In this document: piece by piece, positions 37,601 through 51,558 of the stretch | Layout: each line of letters opens with the position of its first letter | How positions within the stretch are numbered: position 1 is the stretch's first letter | Source: Bradysia coprophila | Taxonomy: Eukaryota; Arthropoda; Insecta; Diptera; Sciaridae | Length of the DNA: 64,000 nucleotides | Assembly (NCBI RefSeq): GCF_014529535.1 | Contig: NW_023503339.1 | Span: 124,001-188,000 of the forward strand | Reading direction: 5' to 3' | Notes under the pieces: model-generated | Seen by the model: only the letters and a program-made list of their open reading frames with translations | Told to the model about the DNA's origin: nothing | Database searches by the model: none | Translations under genes and position numbers: made by a program

Positions 37601-40600
37601 GATTGTTTATTCGATTTGCCATCACCGCAAAATCGTCAAAAGCCGAAATGCAAATCTCAATCGGCCAGACTGGCCGCGTATGATCTGCTCGTCGAATTAT
37701 GCAGAAAATGTCCGAAAAACTTTACGATTCTGCATGGAAAGCTAATGGATCAGCACCGACCCGGTCCACATTCGACATATCCATGGGACTATTGGCCCAG
37801 GGATGACGGTAGATCGGAATGCGGATACGTTGGTTTAACTAATCTTGGTGCTACGTGCTATATGGCCTCGTGTATCCAGCATTTGTTTATGATGCCTCAG
37901 GCAAGAGAAGCCATTTTGAAAATTGGTCCACTAGCTGCCCAGAAGCACGAATCAACATTGCTCGAACTGCAGAGAATGTTCGCCTATTTAATGGTGAGTA
38001 ACTCTTCTAATCTAAGTTTTTGGACGCTTCTTAAACTTGTCCTTTTTTGCACTAGGAATCGGAGCGAAAATCATACAATCCACGATCGTTCTGTCGAGTC
38101 TATCAGATGGATCATCAGCCGTTAAATACTGGCGAACAGAAAGACATGGCCGAATTTTTCATTGATCTTGTGTCTAAATTGGAGGAAATGACACCCGACC
38201 TAAAGACTTTAATCAAGCGTCTGTTCTGTGGCACTCAATCGAATAACGTCGTCTCTCTGGACTGCGGTCATGTTAGTCGAACTCTGGAAGAATTTTACAC
38301 CGTTCGTTGCCAGGTGGCGGATATGCGAAACTTGCATGAATCGCTGGACGAAGTAACCGTCAAAGATACCCTTGAGGGTGACAACATGTATACGTGTTCT
38401 CAGTGTGGCCGAAAAGTGAGGGCAGAGAAAAGGGCCTGTTTCAAAAAGCTGCCACAAATTCTCTGTTTCAACACCATGCGCTATACATTCAACATGTTGA
38501 CAATGTTAAAGGAAAAGGTGAACACTCACTTCTCATTTCCGATGCGATTGGACATGTCTGGTTACATGGAGAAAACGCTGATGCCACAACAGTATCAAGA
38601 GGGGAAACGGAAAACGGATGAGTCGACCGTTGCAGTAGACGAGATCAAAGTTGACGGCACGGGAAACGAGTCTGAAGAGCAATCGAAATCTGAGACGGCA
38701 GACAAGGTCAAAACCGGCGACGAGACAACGAAAGATGATGGTGCAACGCAAAAGGAACCGGAAAAGGAAGATAGCAACGAGTTCGAAGATCACCATGAGT
38801 GAGTGTGGAAACAAGATCGCGGATTAAAACCGAATTGTTAAACGAAAATGTAATTTCAGATATGATTTGGTCGGAGTGACGGTACATACAGGCACAGCGG
38901 ATGGTGGACATTACTACAGTTTCATTAAAGAGAGAAATTCGTTGAACGGTCAACAGGATCGATGGTTTTTGTTTAATGATGCTGAAGTGAAAATATTCGA
39001 TCCATCGCAGATAGCCGCCGAGTGTTTTGGTGGTGAAATGATTGTAAGAGTTACGACCTACTTCGACTTAGCAAAGAATCCGACATTGTAACGATGGAAT
39101 TTTTCTTATTTTCCCCTTCAGAGCAAAACCTACGATCCGGCAACCGAAAAGTATTTGGACTTTAGTTTCGAGAAAACGAATTCGGCGTACATGCTGTTTT
39201 ATGAGCGACGTTCGAGTAAAGATGACGAGCCAACGAATAGTGATGGTTGTGAGCCTAGCGAACAATCACTGCCAATTGCAAGCTGTTCATCGAATCAATC
39301 TACCGAAATTGAACTGCAAAGTAAAAGTATTCCGATACCAATTGATTCGACAACATCCGATCAAGTAGCAATCGAAGAGACTGAATCAAATATTGAATTA
39401 ACGAACAGTAATTTAGCACACAACAAATGTGATATAGATAGTAAGGGTAAAGTTAATGCAACAGCCAACCAATCGAAACGCATAGCTAATGGAAACGAGT
39501 CATCATCAATTACAAAACGTACCAGTTTGTTGTGTAAAGATCTTGAAGAGTGGATCTGGCAAGACAATCGTCATTTCCTGCAAGATCGGAATATATTCGA
39601 GCACACGTATTTCAAGTAATTTACACAAAGCTCGTAGTGCCTCGAACGGTTCCGTTCTAATCATTTCCTTTGTGCTTTTAGCTTTATGTCGCAAATCTGC
39701 GGCCACATACCTCAGAAACTTCAAACTGATGTCACATGCATAGCTGCTCAATTATCTGTTTCGTTTTTCATTGAGACGTTTATTCACGCCAAAGAGAAGG
39801 TAAGAATCGGATCTCGGCAATCAATCAATGTGTCCCATCAGCAACAATTCTTTTCCCCCATTTAGCCGACCATGGTGCTATGGGTTGAACTATTAACAAA
39901 ACAATTTAACGCCAGTCAGGAAGCATGCGAATGGTTCTTGACTCACATGTCAACGGAACCATGGTGGCCGGTTCAGGTGCTAATTCAATGTCCGAATCAA
40001 ATGGTTCGGCAAATGTTCCAAAGGCTTGTCATTCACGTCATTCAGCAATTGCGTCCGACCCATTTCGGTCTGTATTTGAAAACTGAATGCGACGACGATG
40101 ATAAAGAGACGATCGGCAATGCGTCTTGTGTGACAAGATTCATCAAATCGTTAATCATATTGATGGAACATGGTGCTAAGCCTCATTTACGGCATTTGAG
40201 TGAATTTTTCGAATTGTTGTACAATTTCTCGAGAATGGGCGAAGAAGAGGGCATGTTTCTGCTGAAGATTAATGTCATTCGTAGCGTTGCTGATTTCTAT
40301 CTGGGCCACAAGACGCAGGATTGTGTAAGTTTTGATATGCTCGCAGTCTTTTATGAGAACCATCCAAATTAATTTCTTTTGCCACTCTGCATTTTCAGTT
40401 GGAATCTACGTCTGACAATGACGACAATTCATCCGACGAGGCATTGTCAATTGACTCTAAGGCACGTCCTGCATCACTGGACAAAATGATTGCACTGGTC
40501 GCTTCTTTGGTGGAACGATCCAGAGGTGCTGATTTGCGTCTTAATTTAGCCACTAGAGACTACAATGCAATCGCTGGTGGAAAAGTAAGTCTTTGCTGAT

Positions 40601-43600
40601 CAAGAGTTTCCTTGAACATTTACCACATTTCAATCTTATCATTTTGCAGGGCTTTCCGTTCCTTTATCAGCAAATCAAAGACAATATAAATCCACACCAA
40701 ACCAGACACTTAATTCACGCATTGTGCCGGTGGGACGAACGACTAGCAAACCAGATCATTTCTATGTTGTTCACTACCGTAACCAAGCACACGGAATTGT
40801 GTGGACCATTTTTCAAATTGCTCACACTGCTCACCGAATCATCGAGCGGTCCATCTGGTCTACCATGCTTTTCACAATTGGTTTTGCAACGAGTTTGGGA
40901 TGCGGCCGAATATTGTCCGCAGTCAGCATTAGATTGGTTAGCTGTCCAGGCGCCGAGGAATAAAATTGCTCATGCTTGGATTTTGCAGTCGGCTGAAAAT
41001 TGGGTCGAACAGTTTCTGTTGGCGCATAATAACTCTCGCGTTCGTAACGGTGAGTTGAAATTACAAAATTTGATCATTGAAGATCTACTTAATCACAGAC
41101 GAATTTCTAATTGAAATCAAATTCGACTCACAGCTGCTGCTTACCTACTTATATCGTTGGTTCCATCTCAATCGTTTCGCGCGAATTACCGTACTAGTTC
41201 ACTAAAAATTCCCATACAAACGTCGCAACGAGAACTGAGTGGGGACGCTTTAATAATATTGCATACCATCCTAAGTCTGCTGCTTCGGCTATTACGACAA
41301 GCAAGAGCATACACAGACATTTCAGTACATGGAACCGGCAAACTTACTGCCTATTTCAGTTTGATGACGTACTGTATGATAACAAAGACTGAAAAATTGA
41401 TGGTAAGTCATTGAAGTTCAGGACGACGACAATATGCAAATGTGAAACATGTTTCCGTTTTCTGTTTACAGTTGGGACCGTTCCTACGATCACTGTGGGA
41501 ATTGTTTCATCCTCGTTTGTCAGAGCCAAGTGTTCCGGCTCATCACAACAAACAGGCTTTGCTGGCATTCTGGTACCATGCTACGAACGACTGTCCAGAA
41601 AATGCACAAATTATGACAAATTGTCCGGAAATAACCAGAAACATTGCATTTAATTACATTTTGTAAGTGCCCCATCAATTCGATTATCCGTTATTTATTG
41701 ATCTAACGTTGGTCTCGATTAAATTTCACTTTAGAGCTGATCACGACGACACCGAAATCGTGGCATACAATAGAGCTATGTTGCCGGCTTATTATGGCTT
41801 GTTAAGACTTTGCTGTATGCAAAGTCGCACATTAACACGACAATTGGCTGCTCATCAAAATCTTCAATGGGCGTTCAAGAACATCACGAGCCATCCCACA
41901 CAATATTCAATGGCAGTCGATGAACTGTTTCGCCTGATGACGCTGTTTGCTGCCCGTCATCCCGATGCTACCGAAGCAGAACAACGTGATATTTCGTCAT
42001 TCCGTCGAACCACACTCACTGCCTATCTGTCCGGATTGGATGCACGAGTTTCGTGGGGAACGGTCATAGCCGCACTGCGTATACTAGTCGATAACGATGA
42101 GGATCGTTTATTTGTGGTGTTTAATGGTGGTATTGCTATGTGTTTCGAGGCATTGCACACATTACATTCCATGTATCATGAGGCCACTGCTTGTCATGTG
42201 TCGGGAGATTTACAGGAATTATTAACTGAATTGGTTTTACTAGTTAGTGCGTTACGAATAAATTCGCGTGAACAGAAGAAACGACCACCAAGTGGAGCAC
42301 TCAAAGGTTTACCGGAAGCCGTACGTCGATTGGCCACGCTTTTAAACACATTCAATCCACCTGAGATGAGAAACTTGTCGCTGGAAGTTCTCAAAGAACT
42401 GGTTCGTAATTCCAATCTGGAGGTGACCAACATCTTAGCTCCATTGTTTACCAATTGTCATGTGCAAGCGCAATCATCGCCGAATTCCGTTGGATTTGGT
42501 CCGTACTTTCCCAGACGAGGAACGAAAATACCGTGGCCCTCAGTATCCAAAAATAATCCCAGACCACCGCGACCAATGGTACAGATGAGCATACCGCAAA
42601 GTCAGATTTTACAAAAGGGCGTGGACAAGGACTTTGACGCCGGACTCGATGCATTCTATCGACCGTATCATGATTTCTTGGACGTAATGTTTCGGATGGC
42701 CGTCAACACAAATCAGCTGAACGATTCGCTGGTCAGTTTAAGTTGCTTGGCCGGAATCGAAGGAGCACCGTTGCACTTCAACCTGTTTCCCAAATTTTGG
42801 GTTGGCATTTACAATAACAAAAATACCAACAAGTAAGTGTTGAAGAAGTGACTGACTCACTTCTGACTGAACTCAATTCAACTGACACGTTAACTTCATT
42901 TAGGTACGCTGAGCTTCTGATCAACAATCCATATTTGATTGACTATGTTGACGTCATTGTCAAAGACGAGCGAATATCGCTGAATGACCCAATTATCACA
43001 AATTTCATGGAAATTTATTTCCCCAAGGTAAAACCGGTTGAATTTCTCGCTTTCATCACAGCCGAACTAAAAATCCTTGTTTTTCTTCTTTGCAGGCAAC
43101 GTCTAAAGTTCAAACACCAAGACTGTTGGACTCAATTTGTCAAGTAGTAACGTCGAAAGAAAACTACGAAGACTTGTGCGGCGACTTGCTGACCATCCGT
43201 GTAATTGTGCAGGCCTTTGGAATACCGACAACAATCAGAAGCCAGTTGCTCAGTTGCCTGAACACAATAAAGACGCGCTTCAAAGAGGAATTCGAAGACG
43301 GTAAGCGGAAAAATCTTCTATCTTGAGTTCATAATTCTTGTTTCCTTTGCGACAATGAAAGTTGTCCCTCGAACGCCCAAAAAATAATAAATTTTTAATT
43401 TTAATCTCCCAGACGAATCACCACCGAAAAAGCGAAAGCTCAACTCTCCTGTACAGCCAGTATCATCAGCCTCATCATCGGCATCGTCATCGGCTTCGTC
43501 TTCGACATCGTCTTCATCATCATCACCATCATCATCAACGGCGCCCGCGATCACATCGAAGACTGATGATGTTGCATCCAGCAGTTTAGCATCATCCGAA

Positions 43601-44047
43601 CAGCCAGAGCAATCAACATCTGTGAAAAAGACGTCATCAGATGCAAGTGTCAAGAAAAATGAAGCAGACAATAAAGACAGTGATCCAACGATGCCGTCTG
43701 AAGTAGCAACGACGGCGGCGACAACAACAACAACAACGTCATCATCGTCATCAATATCTGGCACAAAGCCGCCGTTAATTGACGAAGTGAAAGAGAAATC
43801 CGTTGAACGGAACATTTTGAAGAAGATTGAATTCACGCTGATGACGATACTGAAACAGTTCGACGACGACAGCAGTAATAGCCTCGAAGCTGTCGTGGTC
43901 CATCAGAAGGTACATCAGAAAGACCATGAAACTCCACCGAAAAAGTCGACGACGACGACGACAAATGTAACAACAACAACAACAACGACAACAACAGCCA
44001 CATCACCAACATCAGACGCGAACAAATCATCAATGGCAATTGAATGA
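31616..44047 (+). CDS. puf: Puffyeye / USP34 ubiquitin-specific protease
   Basis: Intact 3547-residue deubiquitinase orthologous to Drosophila puffyeye and human USP34 (linked to Myc turnover in flies and Axin/Wnt in mammals; family knowledge). Exons: 31616-31658, 31962-32058, 32139-32499, 32571-32982, 33053-33694, 33761-33818, 33877-34483, 34544-35146, 35215-35471, 35536-37993, 38056-38798, 38860-39043, 39122-39615, 39682-39799, 39866-40324, 40399-40584, 40650-41049, 41134-41402, 41472-41662, 41735-42832, 42904-43027, 43096-43300, 43413-44047. Start MCDVCGEF mirrors USP34 MCENC. A long helical-repeat N-terminus precedes the peptidase C19 core: GLTNLGATCY (Cys1801), a CxxC zinc-ribbon pair (YTCSQCG) and GTADGGHYYSF (His2111). 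A further helical region follows, then PPKKRK and a Ser/Thr-rich low-complexity tail. All 22 introns are GT-AG and phases sum correctly. Confidence 0.96.
43443..44030 (+). repeat. Ser/Thr codon microsatellites in the puf C-terminus
   Basis: Runs of TCA/TCG (Ser) near 43443-43540 and of ACA/ACG (Thr) near 43712-43760 and 43950-44000. These lie inside the last puf exon and encode the low-complexity tail. The long Asp/Val-rich frame on the opposite strand is a shadow of these runs. Confidence 0.8.
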
Positions 44048-45518
44048 GTGAAATTGTTAAATGTATTTCGGTAATCAATTCTTTTCTTTTCTTTTTTCTA
44101 ATTTGTTTTCTTCTTCTCTCTTTTTTTTATATATTTTTGATAATTTTGAGAAAATGGCATTCATTGATTCAAATACATGAGAGGTCTTTAAAAGGGGAAA
44201 CTAATCCCGAAAATTGAACCCAAAATTGATAGTCAAACGTAAAATCTATAAAATGTTGGAACATACCAGTTCTAAGGCAACGAAACCGGCTTTAGAGTTC
44301 GTAACAAAAATTCATTTTTAAATCGATTTGTAATCAACAACAAGAGACACGGTCATCCACAGATATGAAATTTGTAAGATCGAAACATAAGATGATCAAA
44401 TTACTTTGATATGTCGAGCGGTTGTATCCTACCCTGTAGCGAGACTCTTATAAAATCCAGACATAGCTTCCTCCAACCTTTATCAGAAATAGTTGTTTGT
44501 TTACCAAGAAACAAAATAGGAAATTTCAACAATAGCAAAGTCTACTCGAGATGGGATTTCCTTTTGATCCCAAGGTGAGCAAAACGTTTTTCATGTGTGC
44601 ATTCTGCGAAAATTCGTCTTTGCCCACGATAAACAGATTTTAACAAATCAACAAAAAATGACAGCGGGATGAAAACAACTGGTCCCCTGAACAGTCACTG
44701 ACAAAAAGAGAATGTTCGCACTTATGCGTATTTTCCTTGTGGACATGATAGTCTCCAATGACGAAAAAATCTCTTTGCCTTTTGAACAATTGAAGATTCT
44801 CATTTCCACTGGGGAAAGTCTTCGTTAAATAGTAAGTTTGGACGATGAATGACCCCTGATTCTGACCTTTTTACTCCTTTTCATTTTCATGAACAGTGTC
44901 AATATTGAAACTTAGGTATGTTAGTAGATCCCATTAATAAAATGCGACAAGAGGCATCAAAATTATGGTTAAATTTTGGAAAATCCGAAACGAAACATGC
45001 CTCAGCTCTCTCATTAGAAACGTTGTTTTCACTGTGAATATTGTAAATTCAGATATTTTCCAATAGAAAACAAAAAGGAAAAAATAATAAAATTGTCCGC
45101 AATGTTTGTCGAATTTAATTTAAATTGAATTGTAATGAGAACGGAAAAAACAAAAATAAAACAAAAAACAAACGAACAGAAAACTATTATATAATAGGTG
45201 AGTTGTAAAAGGTTTTGGTCACACCGAATAACACACATATATACAACCACACACAGCCACACTGATTAGTTGAACTGTCTTTTCCAATTTTTCGGTTTTA
45301 ATTTTTTTTTAATTTTTCGTATGCCAACTTTGTGAATTTATGATTTTCCTTAATCGTTACTACTGTTAACTTATTTATTTGAGAACCATCAAAATGTGAA
45401 ATTAAGTTTAGAATTTGATTTTTTTATACATAAAAAGCCTAATGAATAATTAAATAATTTAAAAATATAAAATTTTGATCGGAGAGGTTTTTTTTAAATA
45501 AATCTTTCGAAAAGGGGC
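44048..45518. other. Puf 3' UTR and flank
   Basis: Begins with pyrimidine-rich TTTTCTTTTCTTTT sequence, then AT-rich DNA. Several AATAAA hexamers occur (for example near 45155 and 45497), but which ends the transcript is unclear. No further coding exon recognised. Confidence 0.45.
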
Positions 45519-46587
45519 CATAGACAGGAGACGCGCGAGCAATTTTGCGTTGATGGGATCGACAATTATTTTGCGTTTTCAATAGACCGTGTAAAGTATA
45601 AATAACTTATTTTTAATTGATGTATATTATTATTCTGTAGAACAAAAGTGTAAACAGAATATCTGAAAAACGTCTGCTTGATTTTATATCTCACTTTAAA
45701 AGCTGTAATTGCAATGAAGCTAAAATCTAAATCTCGATCCATTCTAATTCAATCTAATTGGATTCTTACTAAGATTCTAATAAGTGGGATGGCATCGGGG
45801 TGGCAAGAATATTTGGCAATAATTTCTGTAAAAAAAATTAAATATTTTTTTCAATGGTTTTCATGGTAAATCTTCTTTTAATTGAAATCTGAAACTTATT
45901 TCTCATAATCGCACATTGTAATCGGATATTCTACAAAACTCCCACGCTAGAACAATCCTCCTATTTAGGAGGTATTTTGACCTAGGTCTTAGGACATTTT
46001 TAGTAGCTTTCATTCGCTGGGAAGAATACATTTTTTAACAACTTTATGTTTTCTGATACAAATAGCTCAATGTGGAAGAATACAATTTTTGTGATAAATT
46101 CGTCATTGTACGAATACTGATAAGCCCCTATTGTATAAAACTCATATTTATTCTTTTTTGGATATTGCTGGAAGTCTCTATTTCTCGTAACATCCTTTGA
46201 TTTAATACATGCAAAGTATTGGCTTGTTCGCTCCACTATGTGGCCGATTTTACAGGATCGGAAATGGACCCATCCGGAAAAATTGTAATTTGCTGTAATG
46301 AACCGCAATAAAATTATATTCAAATTGTAATCACCCAAAGTTACCAAAAAACCTCTAAGTTCAATTTTGAATATTTGCCTCTTCTTCCTACACCAGATTC
46401 ACATTTTACGTATTTTTCATTTGGTAAATATTGTTTTTCTGAGAATCCATTTTTGAAATTTTATGAGTTTTAGGAAATTTCAGGAGTTGTGGGAGGCATA
46501 TAATGCACCACAGGTCAACACAATGGAAAACTCAGCATAATTGTCGATCCCATCAATGCAAAATTACTCGTGTACCCTGCTCCTATG
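45519..46587. mobile_element. 1.07-kb element with long terminal inverted repeats
   Basis: The left end, from CATAGACAGGAGACG through GCAATTTTGCGTTGATGGGATC and GACAATTAT, is the reverse complement (with scattered mismatches) of the right end, ATAATTGTCGATCCCATCA, AAAATTACTCG, CTCCTATG. The matched arms are about 75 bases. The interior is AT-rich. One 115-codon minus-strand frame at 46000-46347 is inside but resembles nothing known. No clear target duplication was seen. Probably a non-autonomous DNA transposon. Confidence 0.7.
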
Positions 46588-47906
46588 TTCATGCTAGAAG
46601 CAGTACTGTGGTCTTCCGCCTAACTTGTATCAATACAATCTACGTTTAATCAAAAAAATGAATTTTCTTGAGTATTATTGATTTTATCGAATTCTTTCGA
46701 AAATCTTCTGTAATTTTCCGAAAGGAAATTTCAAGAAAATTCAAATAAATCAAAAATATATCACGAAAGTTCCAATAAAAATATTTTATAAAAAGTAAGA
46801 TCTGATAATGTAAAGAAGGTTCAGTAAAATCTTCCTAGATACTTTCCCATGCAAAAAAAAAACTTGATAAAGTTTCATAGCCCACCAAAACAATTCTGCT
46901 CCAACGAATTGAAATATTGTGCTAGAAAATCAGTGGTATCTTAAATATTTTGAATATTTTACATTTGAAAAAAAAAACCTGTCATTCAACACACTCTATG
47001 GGTACACATTTCCATAAATCGTTTTATCCTAAATTCTTTAGCTCTTACTACAAAATACTACAAAAAAAAGAAACAAAAAACATCGTCGCTATCAGCGTAT
47101 AAAAATTCCTAAATAATTTTTTCAAGAAAACCTTGATGGATATTCGATAAAATTTACTATGCCAGCAAAACAGCAGTCATATATTAATCACGGCTGACGC
47201 TTTATAGCAATCATCACTATGAAAACATTCAAAGTCCAAACAAAACATTGCATTGAAAATAAGCCAACGTTTTTATAACTCATCATTCATCAATCGGTAA
47301 ATGATGCTACAGCTTTTTTTCCGTATGCATGGACCATTGTTACATCTCTAGAAATGATAACTGCAAAAGTCTATTGCTTTGAACAGTTCAAATATGTGTT
47401 GGAACGGAAAATCGATCTGCTAATCCTACTTTCATGGATTTTCTCAACGTTTTTCTGGACAAAAATTTTCACAGAATTTTCTACAGTCAGAGGCAGTGAA
47501 ATTTCAGCATAAATTTGCTTCAGCAATCAAATTTTTTTCGTAAGTTTCGTTTTCCTACAAATTAAAAATTTACTGACTCATCAAGGTCTGATCATAAAGG
47601 TCAAGAATTTCTACACATCAACATTACGAATACACTGTTTTGCTTGAGCTCTTTTAATTATTGTTACCTTCCTTTTGTCCGGATGTAGGGTAAGCGTACC
47701 AATCCCCGGTCATCATGTAGTAGTCGGGCACCTTATTTTTGTTCTTTTATGTAAAATCTTGTTTTATGAATGAGAGAACAATATATATGTCCGACTACTC
47801 ACGCATGCCAAAGTCGCTGTGTTAGGATGTAACCCATCGATGTACTCTAATGGAAAAATGTACGAGAAAGAAAAGCGGTGCCGATTTCCCTTCTCGGAAA
47901 TTTCTT
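46588..47906. other. Intergenic DNA between repeat element and KCT2-like gene
   Basis: AT-rich, no exon or ordered repeat recognised. Confidence 0.45.
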
Positions 47907-47912
47907 TTTATT
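47907..47912 (-). terminator. Poly(A) signal of the KCT2/TGN-like gene
   Basis: Minus-strand AATAAA about 100 bases beyond the stop codon. Confidence 0.6.
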
Positions 47913-48013
47913 CTAAAAGTACGTAATGCAAAATACTTAACAGGAATTAATCAAATAATTAACAATAAATTCGCAAAAAATACGCACACGCTCTCACACA
48001 TGCTCCACGAAGC

Positions 48014-49663
48014 TTAATAAATGACTTGTGTAGATCTGCCGTTACCGCTCGACGTTATTGCTTCCTCCAAATTTGAATCTAATTTTCGATAAGCAGCTGT
48101 ATGCTTTCTGCGCGATAAGCCACTTCTTCCGTTCGTGTTGGAACGGCGTCCTTCAAGCAACAAAGCGAGCATTTTCGACTTGTTGTGATAAACCACATAC
48201 GCGATGACACACACCAACAGTAGAAACATGAAATAGGTGAAGAAATTTGAGTCGGTATCATCGGTGAATGGATCTTCTTGATTGTGCAATTGCTCATTGG
48301 ATGGCGCCTGTTCTGGCGGTGATTTAGCTGACTGAGCACCTTGTGAGTCCATCATATCATCGCCTTCATTAGTTTCGATTGAGTCGTCATTTATGTTGAC
48401 CAGTTTATCTTTGGTGTTCACATCATTTACATCGAAATCGTCGTTGTCCTCGGTGACAACTTTGTAGTTTTCCTTATCCTCGTCGTCTTTCACCACATCC
48501 TCATCAATGTCAGTATCCACCAGGGAGTGTTCCTCATTGATGACTGGTTTTTCGGCCGTTTCCCCGTTAGGAATTGGATTTTCGCTTGGATTTAACGTTT
48601 TCGCAGTTGGCTTCAGTTCCTGTTTGACAGTTGCCGTTGGATTGGATTTAGTGCCACTTGACACGTCAATCTTTGCCTCACCCTCTCCAAAGTCCATATT
48701 TTGTAAACCTTCGACTGCTGACTCGGCAATTGGACTAGAATCTTCTTTCGCGGCTTTTCCATCGAGCCCATCAATCTTTTCTTCGTGAATCGTTTCATCG
48801 ACTTCATCGACCTTCGCTTTAGCATTTATTGCCTCAACCACTTGCTTTATAGCAACATCAGCATCATTCGCATTGATCGGCATAGCTGCCGATAGTTTAT
48901 CTTTATCTGGCTTGACGCTGCCGGATGCTTTATCTGATTTTGATGAAGAGTCTGCACGTACATTACCCAAATTTCGAATACCTTCAACTGACAGTTGATT
49001 AAATGTAGAATTGGTGACCGCATTGATTGGTTGCACGGGTTGTATGTCGACATTCGATAGTTGAAATCCGATTGCACTTACTTGACAAATCGGTTTGACC
49101 ATGACCAGATTGTCATCGACACAAAATACTGGACAAAGGGTAGGTAGACGGTCGTACAACATATGCGAGTAGGGATATTCGTTCGGATTGTTTGGTACGT
49201 AGCCCGGAAACGTGACACAGAATTCTGCGATTTGGGTTTGATTGGATGCGTTCATGGCTTTGGTGAATTCGTCAACAGTAGTTAAACCTTTTACGTTGCT
49301 ACGGTCCAATTTTTCAATCATTTCAAAGTACGACCCGCACAACATTTCTTGCTGCGGTTTTAGTTTGTCCGTTGAGCTGCATTCGGTAACAAACGGAACT
49401 ACTGTAGCATTTAGTAAAGTATCTGAAAATTGTCACGAGAAGCAAACATTGAAACGACATCAACAAAACCATTTCCTAGAAAAGTTCAAATCGTTACCTC
49501 GATATTTCGGATGTTTTTCTATGGCACTGGACAATGTCGTTGAGATCGGTAGACTATGTGTTAATGTTACAATTGATATGAGAATGCAATTTAGTAAACA
49601 CATTGTTAAATAATTTTTCGCTGGATTAAGTTTTAAATGAAATTGTCGATTTGTTGACTTCAT
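48014..49663 (-). CDS. KCT2/TGN38-like single-pass membrane protein
   Basis: Encodes a 524-residue type I membrane protein. Two exons: 49498-49663 and 48014-49422, joined in phase 1. The N-terminus has a hydrophobic stretch (MCLLNCILISIVTLTHS, residues about 21-37), a likely signal sequence. The luminal part starts with a conserved-looking Cys-containing segment (FVTECSS, CGSYFEM, FCVTFPGYVPN, CPVFCVDD) and continues as a long acidic Asp/Glu/Lys-rich linker. One membrane span (FFTYFMFLLLVCVIAYVVYH, about 448-468) is followed by a cytosolic tail with LLLEGRRS, SRRKH and AYRKLD. Tail and span resemble KCT2/TGOLN2 proteins, which cycle between the trans-Golgi and the plasma membrane; AYRKL fits a YxxL-type sorting motif. 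Assignment rests on C-terminal resemblance only; the luminal region could not be matched. Confidence 0.75.
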
Positions 49664-51558
49664 CTTTCTTTCGGAAGTGTCATTGAGTTTTTAGGACGGC
49701 CACACCGCTAACTTTGTTTGTTTTTTTTCTGTATTTTCTTAAACTTTTGCGTTGGGAATCATTTTGCTGCTCGTATTTATTTTCACTGGGAAATAAACTT
49801 GGCTAGGACCACTAGAATAGAACACCAAAATGAGCACGGAATAGGTTAAATGTCGGCCCGGAGCACATAGAGGTTTTTTAAAAGCATTTTCGTAGTAATT
49901 TGACATATAAATTGTGAGTGCGTTCAAGATAAATCGGTCGATTGACCATACCTAGTATCTAGTTTTTCATTGCGGAACACTACCTCGTATCTACGTTCTG
50001 TGAGAACAGATACCCAAAGTATTCGTGATCAATTCAGAGGTGTTTGATAACATACTTTATGTTTTCGTGTCGTACAATGCATTTGGTGATTTTTGGAATT
50101 GGAATTTGAATCTGAATGCGATTTGGATGAATGCAATTTGGATAAGTGCGATACGGTTGAAGCAATTTGGATGGATACGGTTTGAATGAATGCAATTTGT
50201 GTGGATGAATGGTGAGATACTTTAGTAGATTTTGTTAATTTGATTTTCTTTTGGTTGCGTCGGTTGCGTTTTGTTTGATCTTTTGCTGCATCTGGGTTGT
50301 GAATTTTTTAGCAGCGTTCAAAATTTACCCGTGTTTCCATCAGTAAAATAAAAATTCTCTAAGTAAACTTTCAAACGCTTGTTCAATCGAAAGATTTACT
50401 GTCGCTGTCTTGGGAAGGGATCAGTGGAAACAACTGATGATCACGCTACCCCCAGACCGCCACTGAATCCTGTGGTCGAAACAGCTCTGTCGTCTTTGTT
50501 AAAATCACTAAACGTGAACCGTTAGTGGGTAGGGAATAGCAAAGGCTCTGTTTGTTTCCTTTCTCTTATTATCTGCCATTATATTTTAGCAATTCTTCTG
50601 TAGGCATTTCAGCTAGTGGTATTTTTAGTGATCCCAAATGTCCTGTATACTGTCCTTTGATCACTGAATGCAACGTTTGATCTACACAGGATGTTTAATG
50701 AACAATTGAATGAAGTGTCTGCCCCCCCTCCTTTTAGTACAAATATCTATTTGTCTGAACCCGTGGCTTTGGCGCTAGAGCTCTCGACTCATAATTCGTT
50801 TTCTATGTAACACTTACTCGTAGATATTCTAATATAGTCCGTTGCCAATTCGCAATGTTAAAAATATCGAATGTCCTACATCGCTATACACACAACGTGG
50901 AAACGACGCCTGTATTTTGGGCACATTAGGGAAAAAATAGGATAGATGTTTTTTATTTATTGTAAATTTAATCTTAGATTAGAAAAGATCACTTTTTTAC
51001 TGACTGCGTCATTATAGTGAGCAGTCTTTTTTTGCGCATTTAAATAAAAAATATGTACATCAGCGATCGTCGGCCATAAGGCTGTGCGTTAAATTTTATT
51101 CTTTAATTCATTCGTTCATCTACTGATTTATTCAAAATTAAAATTCTGAAACGCAATTAAGGCGTGAATTCTTCCCGAAAATAATTTGGACTGATTTAAT
51201 CACTTAAGCTTGGTTGGCGACCTCAACAGGTCGGAAACATTCCTGACTTAATATTGGAATCGATAAAACTCAAATTCAAAAACTCCGGTTCTGACATGTT
51301 TTGGAGAAGTGTAGACTCTCTAGAGATGTATAATTTCCTCGCTCAGTAAAAAATCAGTGATTTTTTTTGTTTTCTCTATCAAAAATACATATACAAATGA
51401 GTTCTTCCAACAAACTTCTCATTTCGATTTGATTGTCGCTCAATAATTCCAAAGAACGACATTTTTGCGAGTCCCAAAAATTTTTACTGGGACGCATTGG
51501 ACAAAAACAAACTTCTAACCACAATAACTTTTGACAATTCAACCAAAATACGGTGAAA
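49664..51558. other. Intergenic region between divergent KCT2-like gene and PheRS
   Basis: 1.9 kb holding the two divergent promoters. The only structure seen is a degenerate minisatellite at about 50106-50212. A 62-codon minus-strand frame at 49739-49927 has no supporting signals. Confidence 0.45.
50106..50212 (+). repeat. Degenerate GAATGCAATTTGGAT minisatellite
   Basis: About six imperfect units built on GAATGCAATTTGGAT (variants GAATGCGATTTGGAT, AAGTGCGATACGGTT, GAAGCAATTTGGAT, GAATGCAATTTGTGT), roughly 14-19 bases each. Confidence 0.6.

Noticed and set aside
43318-43836. 172-codon Asp/Val-rich frame on the minus strand
   Set aside because: Antisense shadow of the Ser/Thr codon runs in the last puf exon.
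46000-46347. 115-codon minus-strand frame
   Set aside because: Inside a non-coding inverted-repeat element; Ile/Phe/Asn/Lys-rich as expected of random AT-rich DNA, and no family resemblance.
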